Shown piece by piece: positions 7,232 to 15,107 of a stretch of DNA of 43,510 nt. Source of the DNA: Paracoccus sp. JM45 (lineage in GTDB: Bacteria > Pseudomonadota > Alphaproteobacteria > Rhodobacterales > Rhodobacteraceae); contig NZ_QQVY01000016.1 in NCBI RefSeq assembly GCF_003590715.1, positions 1 to 43,510 of the forward strand, read 5' to 3'. The translations under genes were made by a program, and so were the position numbers. Each line of letters begins with the position of its first letter. Within the stretch, counting starts at the first letter, position 1. The notes beneath the pieces are model-generated. The model was given only the letters and a program-made list of their open reading frames with translations. It was not told where the DNA came from and made no database searches.

Positions 7232-8532
7232 ACTGGGCTGCTGTCGTTTTGTTTTCGTCCTTCGGGGCGATGATGGTGATCGGCGTTCCGATTGCCTTTT
7301 CTATCGGGATCGCCGCGTCGCTGACCTTCCTGTTATTCATGTCCTTCGACCAGACGATCTTTATCGTCGCCCAGCAGATGGCATCAGGACTGGACAGCTT
7401 TACGCTGCTGGCGATCCCGTTCTTTATTCTGGCAGGCAATATTATGAACCGCGGCGGCATCGCACTGCGGTTGATCGAATTCGCCAAGGTTCTGGGCGGT
7501 CGCTTGCCCGGTTCGTTGGCGCATTGCAACGTCATCGCGAATATGATGTTCGGTTCAATCTCGGGTTCGGCTGTGGCATCTGCGGCGGCGGTGGGTGGCG
7601 TGATGGCCCCCTTGCAGCGCAAAGAGGGATATGACCCTGCCTATTCCGCCGCTGTCAACATCGCGTCCAGCCCGACGGGGTTGCTAATCCCGCCCTCGAC
7701 CACGCTGATCGTCTATTCGCTGATCACGGGCGGGACCTCGATTTCGGCGCTGTTTGTGGCGGGATATCTGCCCGGTGCCTTGCTGGGTCTGGGATTGATG
7801 CTGGTTGCCGGTATCATTGCCAAAAAGCGCGGGTATCCGGTGTCCGAACGCCCCGCATGGGACGAGGTGCGCCATCGCACGCTGGATGCGATCCTGCCGC
7901 TGGGGCTGGTGCTGGTCATCATGGGCGGCATTATCGGCGGCGTTTTCACCGCAACCGAGGCTTCGGCTGCCGCCGTTGTCTATTCACTGATCCTTGCACT
8001 GTTCTGGTATCGCGAAATCGGACTGCGTGATCTGCCGAAAATCCTGATGGAAAGCGCGGTCACGACTACGATCGTTCTGCTGATGATCGGGACCTCGATC
8101 GCGATGTCACGGGCCATGGCCTATGGTGATATTCCCTTCGCGCTGTCGGATTATCTGCTGATGCTGTCGGACAATCCGCTGGTTATTCTGCTGGTGATCA
8201 ATCTGGCTTTGCTGGTCATCGGCACCTTCATGGATATGACCCCTGCGTTGCTGATCTTCACGCCGATCTTCCTGCCCGTCGTCAGTGATCTGGGGATGGA
8301 TCCGGTGCATTTCGGCATCATGATGACCTTCAACCTGTCGATCGGCATCTGCACACCACCCGTCGGATCAGCGCTGTTTATCGGGTGTTCGGTGGGGAAA
8401 GTGCCGATTTCCCGCGTCATCAAGCCGCTTCTGCCGTTCTATGCGGTGATGGTCGGGTTGCTGCTGTTGGTCACCTTTGTGCCCGAAATCAGTCTGGCTT
8501 TGCCGCAATGGCTTCTAGGTTACGGAAATTAA
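7228..8532 (+). CDS. TRAP transporter large membrane subunit (DctM family)
   Basis: A 434-residue, highly hydrophobic permease of the DctM/ion-transporter superfamily with a dozen or more membrane segments. Typical landmarks are LAIPFFILAGNIMNRGGIALRLI near residue 70, NVIANMMFGSISGSAVASAAAVG, the SSPTGLLIPPSTTLIVY re-entrant region and the second-half repeat GTFMDMTPALLIFTPIFLPV followed by NLSIGICTPPVGSALF. It carries the sodium-driven transport path, receiving substrate from the DctP-type receptor encoded at 5509-6489. The start overlaps dctQ by four bases and the GH31 gene begins one base after the stop, so import and hydrolysis are tightly co-expressed. Confidence 0.92.
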   Translation: MNWAAVVLFSSFGAMMVIGVPIAFSIGIAASLTFLLFMSFDQTIFIVAQQMASGLDSFTLLAIPFFILAGNIMNRGGIALRLIEFAKVLGGRLPGSLAHCNVIANMMFGSISGSAVASAAAVGGVMAPLQRKEGYDPAYSAAVNIASSPTGLLIPPSTTLIVYSLITGGTSISALFVAGYLPGALLGLGLMLVAGIIAKKRGYPVSERPAWDEVRHRTLDAILPLGLVLVIMGGIIGGVFTATEASAAAVVYSLILALFWYREIGLRDLPKILMESAVTTTIVLLMIGTSIAMSRAMAYGDIPFALSDYLLMLSDNPLVILLVINLALLVIGTFMDMTPALLIFTPIFLPVVSDLGMDPVHFGIMMTFNLSIGICTPPVGSALFIGCSVGKVPISRVIKPLLPFYAVMVGLLLLVTFVPEISLALPQWLLGYGN

Positions 8533-8533
8533 T

Positions 8534-10921
8534 ATGAAAACGCTTAAGAATTGGGAATTTCTGGACCGTCAGGCCGCGATGATCCGTCTTGGCGTCGAGG
8601 GTAATCGCGAATTGCGTCTGACCGTGCTGGAACATGACCTGATCCGCGTATCGCTGGTCGGTGCGAAGGGCTGGCGTCAGGGGCGCACATGGTCCATCGC
8701 CCCGCAGCAGGATGTGCCCTTCGAAGGCCGAAGCCGCGATCTGGTCGACGGTTTCACCTGTCCCGACTTTACGGTGATCCAAGGTGATAACGAAGTGGTC
8801 CTGCAGACCGAGGCTTTGCGGGTGATGATCCGCAAGCCCTTGCAGTTGGTCTGGCAGGCGCGCCTTTGCGATACATGGGAAACTTTCGCCAGCGAACGTC
8901 CGACGGGTGCCTATATGGCCGGAACCCGCGATCACTCACATGCCCATTTCTTGCTGCGCGATCCCGCCGAACGTGTTTACGGATTGGGCGAAAAGGCGGG
9001 CGATCTTGAACGTTCGGGTCGCCGGTTCGAGATGCGCAATCTGGACGCGATGGGCTATGATGCGGAATCCACGGACCCGCTGTACAAGCATATTCCCTTT
9101 ACCATGACCCGTACGCCAAACGCTGGATCATGGTCGATCTTCTATGACAACCTTGCTAGCTGCTGGTTCGATCTGGGGAATGAACTGGACAATTACCACC
9201 GTCCCTACCGCGCCTATCGGGCGGCGGACGGCGATCTGGATTACTATATGTCATGGTCGCCCGATCTGGCCGGTCTGACCCGCAGGCAGGTCTGGCTGAC
9301 GGGGGGGACGGCTTTTCCGCCGCGTTGGGCGCTTGGATATTCCGGTTCGACCATGTCCTATACCGATGCACCCGACGCACAGGATCAGGTGCAGGGCTTT
9401 CTGGACAAGATCACCGAACACGATCTGCCCTGCGACAGTTTCCAGATGTCATCGGGCTATACCTCGATCGGGGACAAGCGCTATGTCTTTAACTGGAATA
9501 CGGATAAATTCCCCGACATCGACGCCATGGCCGCGCAATACGCCGAACGTCAGGTCCATCTGATTGCCAATATCAAACCCTGCCTTTTGCAGGATCACCC
9601 CCGTTATCACGATGTGGCATCCGCTGGACTGTTCATTCGCGACAGCCAAAGCGATGCGCCGGAAAAATCCGTTTTCTGGGACGACGAAGGATCACATCTG
9701 GATTTCACCAACCCCGATACGGTGTCATGGTGGAAAGACAATATCTCCAGCCAGCTGTTGGCGCATGGCATCGGGTCGACGTGGAACGACAACAACGAAT
9801 ATGAAATCTGGGATGCGGCCGCGCAATGCGACGGTTTTGGAACCCCGATCGAGGTTTGCCTGATCCGCCCCTTGCAGCCGGTCTTGATGACGCGCGCCTC
9901 GCGCGATGCGCAAGTCGAATATGCGCCGGACCAGCGCCCCTATCTGATCAGCCGTTCGGGTGCGCCGGGCATCCAGCGTTATGCGCAGACGTGGACGGGT
10001 GACAACCGGACCGACTGGAAAACCATCCGCTATAACAACCGGATGGGGCTTGGGCTTTCCATGTCAGGGATCTTCAATATCGGCCATGATGTTGGCGGTT
10101 TCTCCGGTGACCGACCGTTGCCGGAACTGTTCCTGCGGTGGGTCCAGAACGGCATTTTCTATCCGCGCTTCACCATCCATTCATGGAACGACGATGCGAC
10201 CGTGAACGAGCCGTGGATGTATCCACAGATCCTTCCGCAGATCCGCGCGGCTTTGGAATTACGGTATCGGTTGGTGCCCTATCTTTACACCTGTCTCTAT
10301 CAGGCGGTGATCGACCATCAGCCAATACTGCGCCCGACGTTGCTGGACCACGAAGATGATCCGGCCTGCTTCGCTGAAAACGACGAATTCATGCTGGGCC
10401 GTGACCTTCTGGTCGCAACTGTCGTTGAACAGGGCGCGAACATCCGCACCCTATGGCTGCCGCAGAACGGCAGCGGATGGTATGATTTTCATAGTGGCGC
10501 GTGGTATGAGGGAGGCCGGTCAATCACCGTCGACGTAAATCTGGACAGCATCCCTCTTTTCGTTCGGGCAGGTGCAGTTTTGCCACTAGCAGCAGGTACA
10601 ATGCGGGCCGAACCTTCTGCCGATGATACCCGTGAATTGGCAATCTTCCCACCGTCGGGAAATTTCGCTGATCATAGCGTTCTTTATGAAGATGACGGTA
10701 GGACTTCTAAGGCTTTGGATGGGGCGCACTGGCTGCTGGCAATTGATATAAGCGGAACCGAGACAACAATCGACATCACACTTCGCTTTACCGGAAAAGC
10801 CAAACCTTTGCTCAACAGGCTAGCTGTTGCCCTGGCAACCGAAGATATACGCACGTTGACAATAAACGGTGTAAAATGCACCGAGATTTCGATTGCCGAA
10901 ATCCCGCATAGGACTTCTTGA
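8534..10921 (+). CDS. Glycoside hydrolase family 31 alpha-glycosidase, specificity unknown
   Basis: A 795-residue intracellular enzyme (no signal peptide). The order is an N-terminal beta-sandwich (about 1-255), a (beta/alpha)8 barrel (about 260-600) and C-terminal beta domains (about 600-795). The nucleophile is D419 in TWNDNNEYE, equivalent to the GH31 WxDMNE signature; the acid/base is D490 in TWTGDNRTDW; the barrel entry reads PPRWALGYSGSTMSY. GH31 enzymes include alpha-glucosidases, alpha-xylosidases and sulfoquinovosidases. The neighbours argue for an alpha-linked sugar in an acidic oligosaccharide imported by the TRAP system, with the GH2 enzyme removing beta-linked glucuronate. The gene starts one base after the dctM stop. 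The last 120 or so codons look more AT-rich than the rest. The exact substrate cannot be read from the sequence. Confidence 0.85.
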   Translation: MKTLKNWEFLDRQAAMIRLGVEGNRELRLTVLEHDLIRVSLVGAKGWRQGRTWSIAPQQDVPFEGRSRDLVDGFTCPDFTVIQGDNEVVLQTEALRVMIRKPLQLVWQARLCDTWETFASERPTGAYMAGTRDHSHAHFLLRDPAERVYGLGEKAGDLERSGRRFEMRNLDAMGYDAESTDPLYKHIPFTMTRTPNAGSWSIFYDNLASCWFDLGNELDNYHRPYRAYRAADGDLDYYMSWSPDLAGLTRRQVWLTGGTAFPPRWALGYSGSTMSYTDAPDAQDQVQGFLDKITEHDLPCDSFQMSSGYTSIGDKRYVFNWNTDKFPDIDAMAAQYAERQVHLIANIKPCLLQDHPRYHDVASAGLFIRDSQSDAPEKSVFWDDEGSHLDFTNPDTVSWWKDNISSQLLAHGIGSTWNDNNEYEIWDAAAQCDGFGTPIEVCLIRPLQPVLMTRASRDAQVEYAPDQRPYLISRSGAPGIQRYAQTWTGDNRTDWKTIRYNNRMGLGLSMSGIFNIGHDVGGFSGDRPLPELFLRWVQNGIFYPRFTIHSWNDDATVNEPWMYPQILPQIRAALELRYRLVPYLYTCLYQAVIDHQPILRPTLLDHEDDPACFAENDEFMLGRDLLVATVVEQGANIRTLWLPQNGSGWYDFHSGAWYEGGRSITVDVNLDSIPLFVRAGAVLPLAAGTMRAEPSADDTRELAIFPPSGNFADHSVLYEDDGRTSKALDGAHWLLAIDISGTETTIDITLRFTGKAKPLLNRLAVALATEDIRTLTINGVKCTEISIAEIPHRTS

Positions 10922-10956
10922 GGTCAGCGTCTTATAGGTTCAAATATTGTCCATGT

Positions 10957-10986
10957 GGGCATGGGTGCGATTTGCATTCCATGCCC
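10957..10986 (+). terminator. Stem-loop after the GH31 gene, terminator-like
   Basis: The arms GGGCATGG and CCATGCCC (8 bp, perfect) enclose a 14-base loop and are followed by TAAAAAGTTTGTCT. It lies 36 bp past the GH31 stop. The loop is long and the T-run short, so termination is plausible but not certain. Confidence 0.4.
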
Positions 10987-10998
10987 TAAAAAGTTTGT

Positions 10999-11115
10999 CT
11001 ATTTGTGGGCTTGAACCTGCCAAGGAGTACGGCTCTCAATTATCGCATTAGCGATTGTGACCAGCCTTCTGGCGATCGCGGTGATAATTAGTTTATACGG
11101 TTTGCGACGCTCTTT
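10999..11115 (-). pseudogene. C-terminal fragment of an IS110-family transposase
   Basis: Read leftward, the frame gives RRKPYKLIITAIARRLVTIA followed by NAIIESRTPW and a stop at 10999-11001. This matches the conserved IS110 transposase C-terminus (basic GKPxK..A..A.ARKL..IANA). Only about 37 codons remain; it abuts the IS6 fragment at about 11110. Confidence 0.55.
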
Positions 11116-11239
11116 AAGACGTTTCACTCAGCCCAAGCGACACTTGCCGGAATAAAAACAGCCCACATGATCCGCAAAGGCAAGTTTGGAGATAACAACC
11201 TCAGACCAACCCAGCAGTTCGCCGCATTGGCAGTCTGAT
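11101..11239 (+). pseudogene. C-terminal fragment of an IS6-family transposase
   Basis: The plus-strand frame from 11101 reads FKTFHSAQATLAGIKTAHMI followed by RKGKFG, which fits the IS6-family C-terminus (GFKSF..A..TLAGIE..HMIRKGQ). An extra base near 11220 shifts the frame before the natural end ALAV-stop at 11237-11239. The upstream two-thirds of the gene are missing. Confidence 0.65.
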
Positions 11240-11272
11240 ATCATCAAAATCTGCACTAACATAACTCACAGT

Positions 11273-11290
11273 AAACTTGCGACACTACCT
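11273..11290 (+). repeat. Possible decayed right end of the IS6-like remnant
   Basis: AAACTTGCGACACTACC resembles the inner-to-outer IS6 end TTTGCAACAGAACC, and lies 34 bp after the transposase end. A closer match occupies the equivalent place in the second remnant at 17848-17861. Confidence 0.35.
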
Positions 11291-11323
11291 TCCGGCGAGC
11301 TAAACTATAGTATTTGCTTCATG

Positions 11324-11845
11324 TCAGGCGGCGGCTTTCAGACGTTGATTGTGGGTATCATAGGCCTCACTGGGCGTCAGCAGCCCATGCGAAGAGTGTG
11401 GGCGTTTTTCGTTGTAGTATGTGATCCAGGCGCCAGTCCCCTTGCGGGCTTCCGAGCCGACCTCGAATGCGTTCAGGTAGAAGCATTTGTATTTTAATAA
11501 TCGCCAGAGCCGTTCGATCATGCGGTTGTCGATCTAACGACCATGCCCGTCCATCGAGATCGTCATCGATGCATCAAGCAGGACTTCGGTGAAATCGGTT
11601 CTGGTGAACTGGCTACCTTGACGTCGCATGGCCTCTCGAACCGATGGCGCGACAATGCTCCATGTTGAAAATCTCCGGCGGTCCGTATCGAAGCAGGGCT
11701 TCTTTCAAAGCCTCTATGCAAAACCCGTCATCCATGGAGTTCGATAGCCGCCAGCTGAGCACTTTTCTGCTGTACCAGTCCATGACCGCCACCAGGTACA
11801 GAAAACCATCAAAGCTGAATTGATTTGGCGACTGTCATGGGAAAC
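11324..11845 (-). pseudogene. IS3-family orfB transposase fragment (minus strand)
   Basis: Read leftward from about 11820 the pieces are DGFLYLVAVMDWYSRKVLSW (integrase-core Asp region), EALLRYGPPEIFN, then a disturbed stretch where the second catalytic Asp motif should be, then QGSQFT, an in-frame stop after SMDGHGR, and an intact tail IERLWRLLKYKCFYLNAFE ending in PHSSHGLLTPSEAYD (11521-11324). The N-terminal part and orfA are absent. Non-functional. Confidence 0.8.
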
Positions 11846-11852
11846 CCCCTGA

Positions 11853-11963
11853 CAAGCCGAGACGGCAATTTTTGAATACATCAATGGGCTCTATAACCCG
11901 CGGCGACGCCATTCGGAACTGGGATGGAAAAGCCCCGTCGCTTTCGAACGAAAGGTGGCCTAA
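11853..11963 (+). pseudogene. Second IS3-family orfB fragment (plus strand, C-terminus only)
   Basis: The frame reads AETAIFEYINGLYNPRRRHS then ELGWKSPVAFERKVA and a stop at 11961-11963, the standard C-terminus of another IS3 subgroup. It is joined head-on to the oppositely oriented IS3 fragment at about 11850 and is followed by sequence resembling an IS3 tail (GGAGTGGCACCAAAGCGTGA). Confidence 0.75.
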
Positions 11964-12181
11964 ACGATCACGTGGAGTGGCACCAAAGCGTGACAGGTCT
12001 AATCTGGCTCATGCGCGGATATTGACCACTACAATTGCTGCCCTGCTGCGCGAGATTAAAGCTACGCGCAGCGGGCTATTGCTCACACTACGCCGGTCTG
12101 CGTAACACAAACCGGTCTCCGGTCGCGGCTGAATGAAAGGTTAGTGCAGGTCACGTGTAGCAAAATTTTTGACATTAGTAG

Positions 12182-13540
12182 TTACGATATACTCGGCAAG
12201 GTTACCTGAACCAAAAGCCCTGTACCGGATTCGTTGTTCTTATTATTGGCGAACTCAAGTTTTCCTGAATGAATTTCGGCAATGGTTTTAGCTAATGAAA
12301 GACCCAAACCTACACCCTCGCTTTTCCGACTACACTCTAGCCGATATAAGGGTTGCGTAATCCGCGTGAATTCCTCGGGCGGAATGCCCGGTCCGTCATC
12401 GGCAACGCCGATACCTTGCCCCTTGGCAATCAATCTGATCGTGCAGCCATCGGGCGTATGTCTGATCGCGTTTTCAAGCAGATTTGCCATCAGCTGGATC
12501 AGTAGTACACGGTCGCCGCGAATGGTAATCGAAGAGTGAATATCGGTAACAAACACACGGCCCGAACTTTCGATAACAGGGCCGTATATCTGGGCGATTT
12601 CATCGGCCAGCTTCCCCAGATCAATCGGTAAAAACGTAGCCCGCGCGGTTCCCGTTTCTAATTTGGCTATCCGTAAGAAGGCGTCAAAAATTTCAATTAT
12701 GCTGTCCGTTTGTGACATTGCAGCCTCGACATGCTCCTTGCTGCTGGTTTCATCGTACAGCGCGCGATCCAAGCGAATACGCAACCGGGTCAGAGGCGTC
12801 CTTAGATCATGGGCGATATTGCTTGCGAAATCGCGTGACTGACGGATCAGGCTGTTCAGTTGCGACAGCGTGGCATCAAGCTGTCGTGACAAGTCAGCCA
12901 GATCGTCCTGTCGGGCTGTCTGACCCATCCGTGCGGTCAGATTGCCCGCACCAAAATTGCTGAGTGTCAATGCCATCGCGGAAATGCGGCGCTGTGTGCG
13001 AAGCCCCAGATAAATTCCAATAAGCAGTGCCGAAATTGCAGCGCCGAGCCCGACAAAGCCCATCGTTCGCAGCATAATCTGCAAAAAATCATCCTGACGG
13101 CGCAGATCGGTTCCGACGATCAACTGACCGTCTTTGACGTTGCCGACCATGAACATCCACTTTCCTGACGGGTCGTCCAACCATTCGGCATCCTGAACCG
13201 CTGTGCTGGGGCTGTCCCCAAAACGCCAATTCACGTCCAGTGTATTATACATACCGGATTTGATTGTCGGGCCTGAGGTCCGGAATTCAATTCGCTCATT
13301 CTTGCTAAGGGGATAGCGGGTCGGATCGAAATTAAAGCGATTGATATCATCCCGCACCTCGGCAAAGCGGCTGGTCAGTTCATCCTCGATCCGTATCTGC
13401 CATTCATGTTCAAAGGCCGTAACGGCAATAGACCCTGCCACGAACATCAAGACCAGAAAGGTCAAGGTTATCGTCGCAGCCTGCCGCAAGGCCGACATAC
13501 GGTACAGCCGCTTGAGATCAGTAAGCTGGTTCAAAAACAT
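12182..13540 (-). CDS. Two-component sensor histidine kinase (heavy-metal/CusS-like architecture)
   Basis: A membrane-bound kinase of 452 residues from the preferred ATG at 13540. That start overlaps the response-regulator stop by about 23 bp; the frame also stays open to 13645, but that would bury more of the regulator gene. The order is TM helix 1 (about 20-43), a periplasmic sensor of about 110 residues, TM helix 2 (about 157-180), HAMP, HisKA with phospho-acceptor H244 in IAHDLRTPL, then HATPase with the N box LLENAIRHTP, G1 DDGPGIPPEEF and G2 EGVGLGLSLAKTIAE. It should phosphorylate the regulator encoded just upstream. The periplasmic sensor has no motif that names the signal; the operator type (see 14281) suggests metal or oxidative stress. 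Confidence 0.9.
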   Translation of the reverse strand: MFLNQLTDLKRLYRMSALRQAATITLTFLVLMFVAGSIAVTAFEHEWQIRIEDELTSRFAEVRDDINRFNFDPTRYPLSKNERIEFRTSGPTIKSGMYNTLDVNWRFGDSPSTAVQDAEWLDDPSGKWMFMVGNVKDGQLIVGTDLRRQDDFLQIMLRTMGFVGLGAAISALLIGIYLGLRTQRRISAMALTLSNFGAGNLTARMGQTARQDDLADLSRQLDATLSQLNSLIRQSRDFASNIAHDLRTPLTRLRIRLDRALYDETSSKEHVEAAMSQTDSIIEIFDAFLRIAKLETGTARATFLPIDLGKLADEIAQIYGPVIESSGRVFVTDIHSSITIRGDRVLLIQLMANLLENAIRHTPDGCTIRLIAKGQGIGVADDGPGIPPEEFTRITQPLYRLECSRKSEGVGLGLSLAKTIAEIHSGKLEFANNKNNESGTGLLVQVTLPSIS

Positions 13541-14201
13541 AACCAGCCCCGCGTTTTGTTTTGATGACAGTATCGCCGAACGGCTTTTCGATTTTGGCGC
13601 GCAGTCGGCTGATATGTGTTTCAACGACGCTGGTTGTTGGATCAAAATGAATGTCCCACACCTTTTCCAGCAGCATAGTGCGTGTCAAAACCCGCCCGTT
13701 GGAACACACAAACACCTCTAGCAGGCGAAATTCCTTTGGGTTCAGATCGATCTGCTGCCCCTGACGCATGCAGCGCTGTCGCAGCAGGTCCAGATGGATA
13801 TCGCCGGCAACCAGTTGGGTTTTATCCGCCTGGGTTAGGGTGCTGTTGCGCCTCCCAAGCGCTGCGACCCGCGCGTCCAGCTCGGAAAACACAAAGGGTT
13901 TTGAAAGATAATCGTCCGCCCCAGCGTGCAAACCCTCGACACGGTCGTCGACATCACCAAGGGCGGTCAGCAAAAGCACGGGTGTTCCGATTTTGGCGGC
14001 CCTAATGGCGCGCAGAACCGACAATCCGTCCAGACCGGGGGTCATGCGGTCCAAAATCAGCAGGTCATAGGATTGGGTCATTGCAGCGGTCATCGCATCG
14101 CGTCCGTCATCCAGCCAGTCGACGACATGACCGGACCGGTTCAACCCGTCCCGGACCCATGTTGCGATCTCTGCATCGTCTTCCAGCAACAGGATTTTCA
14201 T
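13518..14201 (-). CDS. OmpR/PhoB-family response regulator, CusR/HprR-like
   Basis: 227 residues. The receiver domain (1-120) has the acidic pocket ED8-D9, phospho-acceptor D51 in LLILDRMTPG, T79 and K101 in DDYLSKPF. The C-terminal winged helix (130-224) has recognition helix VVETHISRLRAKI and ends KTKRGAGYVFE. The LLLTALGDVDDRVEGLHAGA stretch closely resembles E. coli CusR ([20 protein letters not shown]). It is transcribed leftward with the kinase gene and diverges from the exported-protein operon at 14387. A perfect palindrome of the CusR/HprR/PcoR box type lies 80 bp upstream of its ATG and is its likely binding site, implying autoregulation and control of the divergent genes. Confidence 0.92.
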   Translation of the reverse strand: MKILLLEDDAEIATWVRDGLNRSGHVVDWLDDGRDAMTAAMTQSYDLLILDRMTPGLDGLSVLRAIRAAKIGTPVLLLTALGDVDDRVEGLHAGADDYLSKPFVFSELDARVAALGRRNSTLTQADKTQLVAGDIHLDLLRQRCMRQGQQIDLNPKEFRLLEVFVCSNGRVLTRTMLLEKVWDIHFDPTTSVVETHISRLRAKIEKPFGDTVIKTKRGAGYVFEPAY

Positions 14202-14280
14202 CGCGCCATTCCATTTCAGGGCCGTCTTTGCACAACCCTCCGTATAGCTGCTGAAAGGTTCGGGCGATAACGGTCTTATA

Positions 14281-14294
14281 TTACAAATTTGTAA
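14281..14294. promoter_or_regulatory. Palindromic operator TTACAAATTTGTAA between regulator and exported trio
   Basis: A perfect 14-bp palindrome, extended as ATATTACAAATTTGTAAG. It is very like the published HprR box (CATTACAAAATTGTAATG) and the PcoR/CopR box (ATTACA..TGTAAT). It sits in the 185-bp divergent region, 80 bp from the regulator start and 93 bp from the first exported protein, so it could govern both. Confidence 0.65.
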
Positions 14295-14386
14295 GTTTCG
14301 GATCAGCTTGCCGCAAGGTCGCGTTGTTATGTGAAACCACAGCTATGGCGCCTTCCGAACTGCGTCAGGGAATAAAGGATCTGATC

Positions 14387-15028
14387 ATGAAAACCTCTCT
14401 AGCCGCGATCTGTGCACTAACGATGCTTGCAACCACCGCGCAGGCGGAAACCTTTTCGGCAGATGTCTGGGTCGACAACTGGTTTGCGCTGAATGTGAAC
14501 GGTGAACAGGTGATGGAAGACAGCGTTCCCATCACAACCGAACGGTCGTTCAACGCCGAGAGCTTTTCTTTCGAGGCCGAGCGTCCCTTTGTTCTGGCGC
14601 TGACAATGAAGGATTTCAAGGAAAACGATACCGGACTTGAATACATTGGCACCCGCCGCCAGCAAATGGGCGACGGCGGCGCGATCATGCAATTGCATGA
14701 TGCAGCAGGGGATCTGGTGACCGTATCGGATTCCGACTGGCAGTGTCTTGTGGTCCATAAAGCGCCGCTGGACACCGCCTGTGCCGATGAAACCAATCCG
14801 GTTGCGGGCGAGGGGACGTGTGGCTTTGAAACAACCGAAATTCCTGAAGGCTGGGACACGGTTGATTTCGACGCATCCGAATGGCCCGACGCCACCATCC
14901 ATGATGCAAAAGATGTCAGCCCTAAAGAAGGCTATGACGATGTTGAATGGGATGAAGCTGCCCAATTCATGTGGGGACCCGATCTGAAAACCGATAATAC
15001 GATCCTGTGCCGCACGGTCGTCGAATAA
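14387..15028 (+). CDS. Exported protein of unknown function, first gene of YHYH/PEBP operon
   Basis: 213 residues. The chosen ATG at 14387 follows AAAGGA by eight bases and gives a clean signal peptide (MKTSLAAICALTMLATTAQA, cut before E21). The mature protein is acidic and has five Cys, which could pair in the periplasm. It reads ADVWVDNWFALNVNGEQVME at its start and contains Trp-Asp-rich segments (SDSDWQC, DFDASEWPDA), reminiscent of a beta-sandwich carbohydrate- or ligand-binding fold (PA14/GH2-like N-terminal domains use a similar W-N-G pattern). This resemblance is only visual. It is first in a three-gene set of exported proteins. I do not recognise a named family. Confidence 0.7.
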   Translation: MKTSLAAICALTMLATTAQAETFSADVWVDNWFALNVNGEQVMEDSVPITTERSFNAESFSFEAERPFVLALTMKDFKENDTGLEYIGTRRQQMGDGGAIMQLHDAAGDLVTVSDSDWQCLVVHKAPLDTACADETNPVAGEGTCGFETTEIPEGWDTVDFDASEWPDATIHDAKDVSPKEGYDDVEWDEAAQFMWGPDLKTDNTILCRTVVE

Positions 15029-15107
15029 GTCTTGGCAATTGCCACTGAAGATTTTTTTAAAACCAGCGGCATTCACGCGGCTGGTGATCAAACCGAAAGA
15101 TTGCCAA

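Noticed and set aside
8534..10921. GH31 as a sulfoquinovosidase
   Set aside because: No sulfoglycolysis genes are near, and regulator, operator and partner enzyme all point to uronates. It cannot be excluded by sequence reading alone.
11964..12181. Possible gene downstream of the IS3 fragment
   Set aside because: The only open frame is a continuation in a wrong frame of the IS3 fragment; nothing recognisable is seen before the kinase gene end.
13541..13645. Longer N-terminus for the histidine kinase
   Set aside because: It would overlap the response-regulator gene by more than 120 bp and adds no recognisable domain; the ATG at 13540 leaves a normal short cytoplasmic tail before helix 1.
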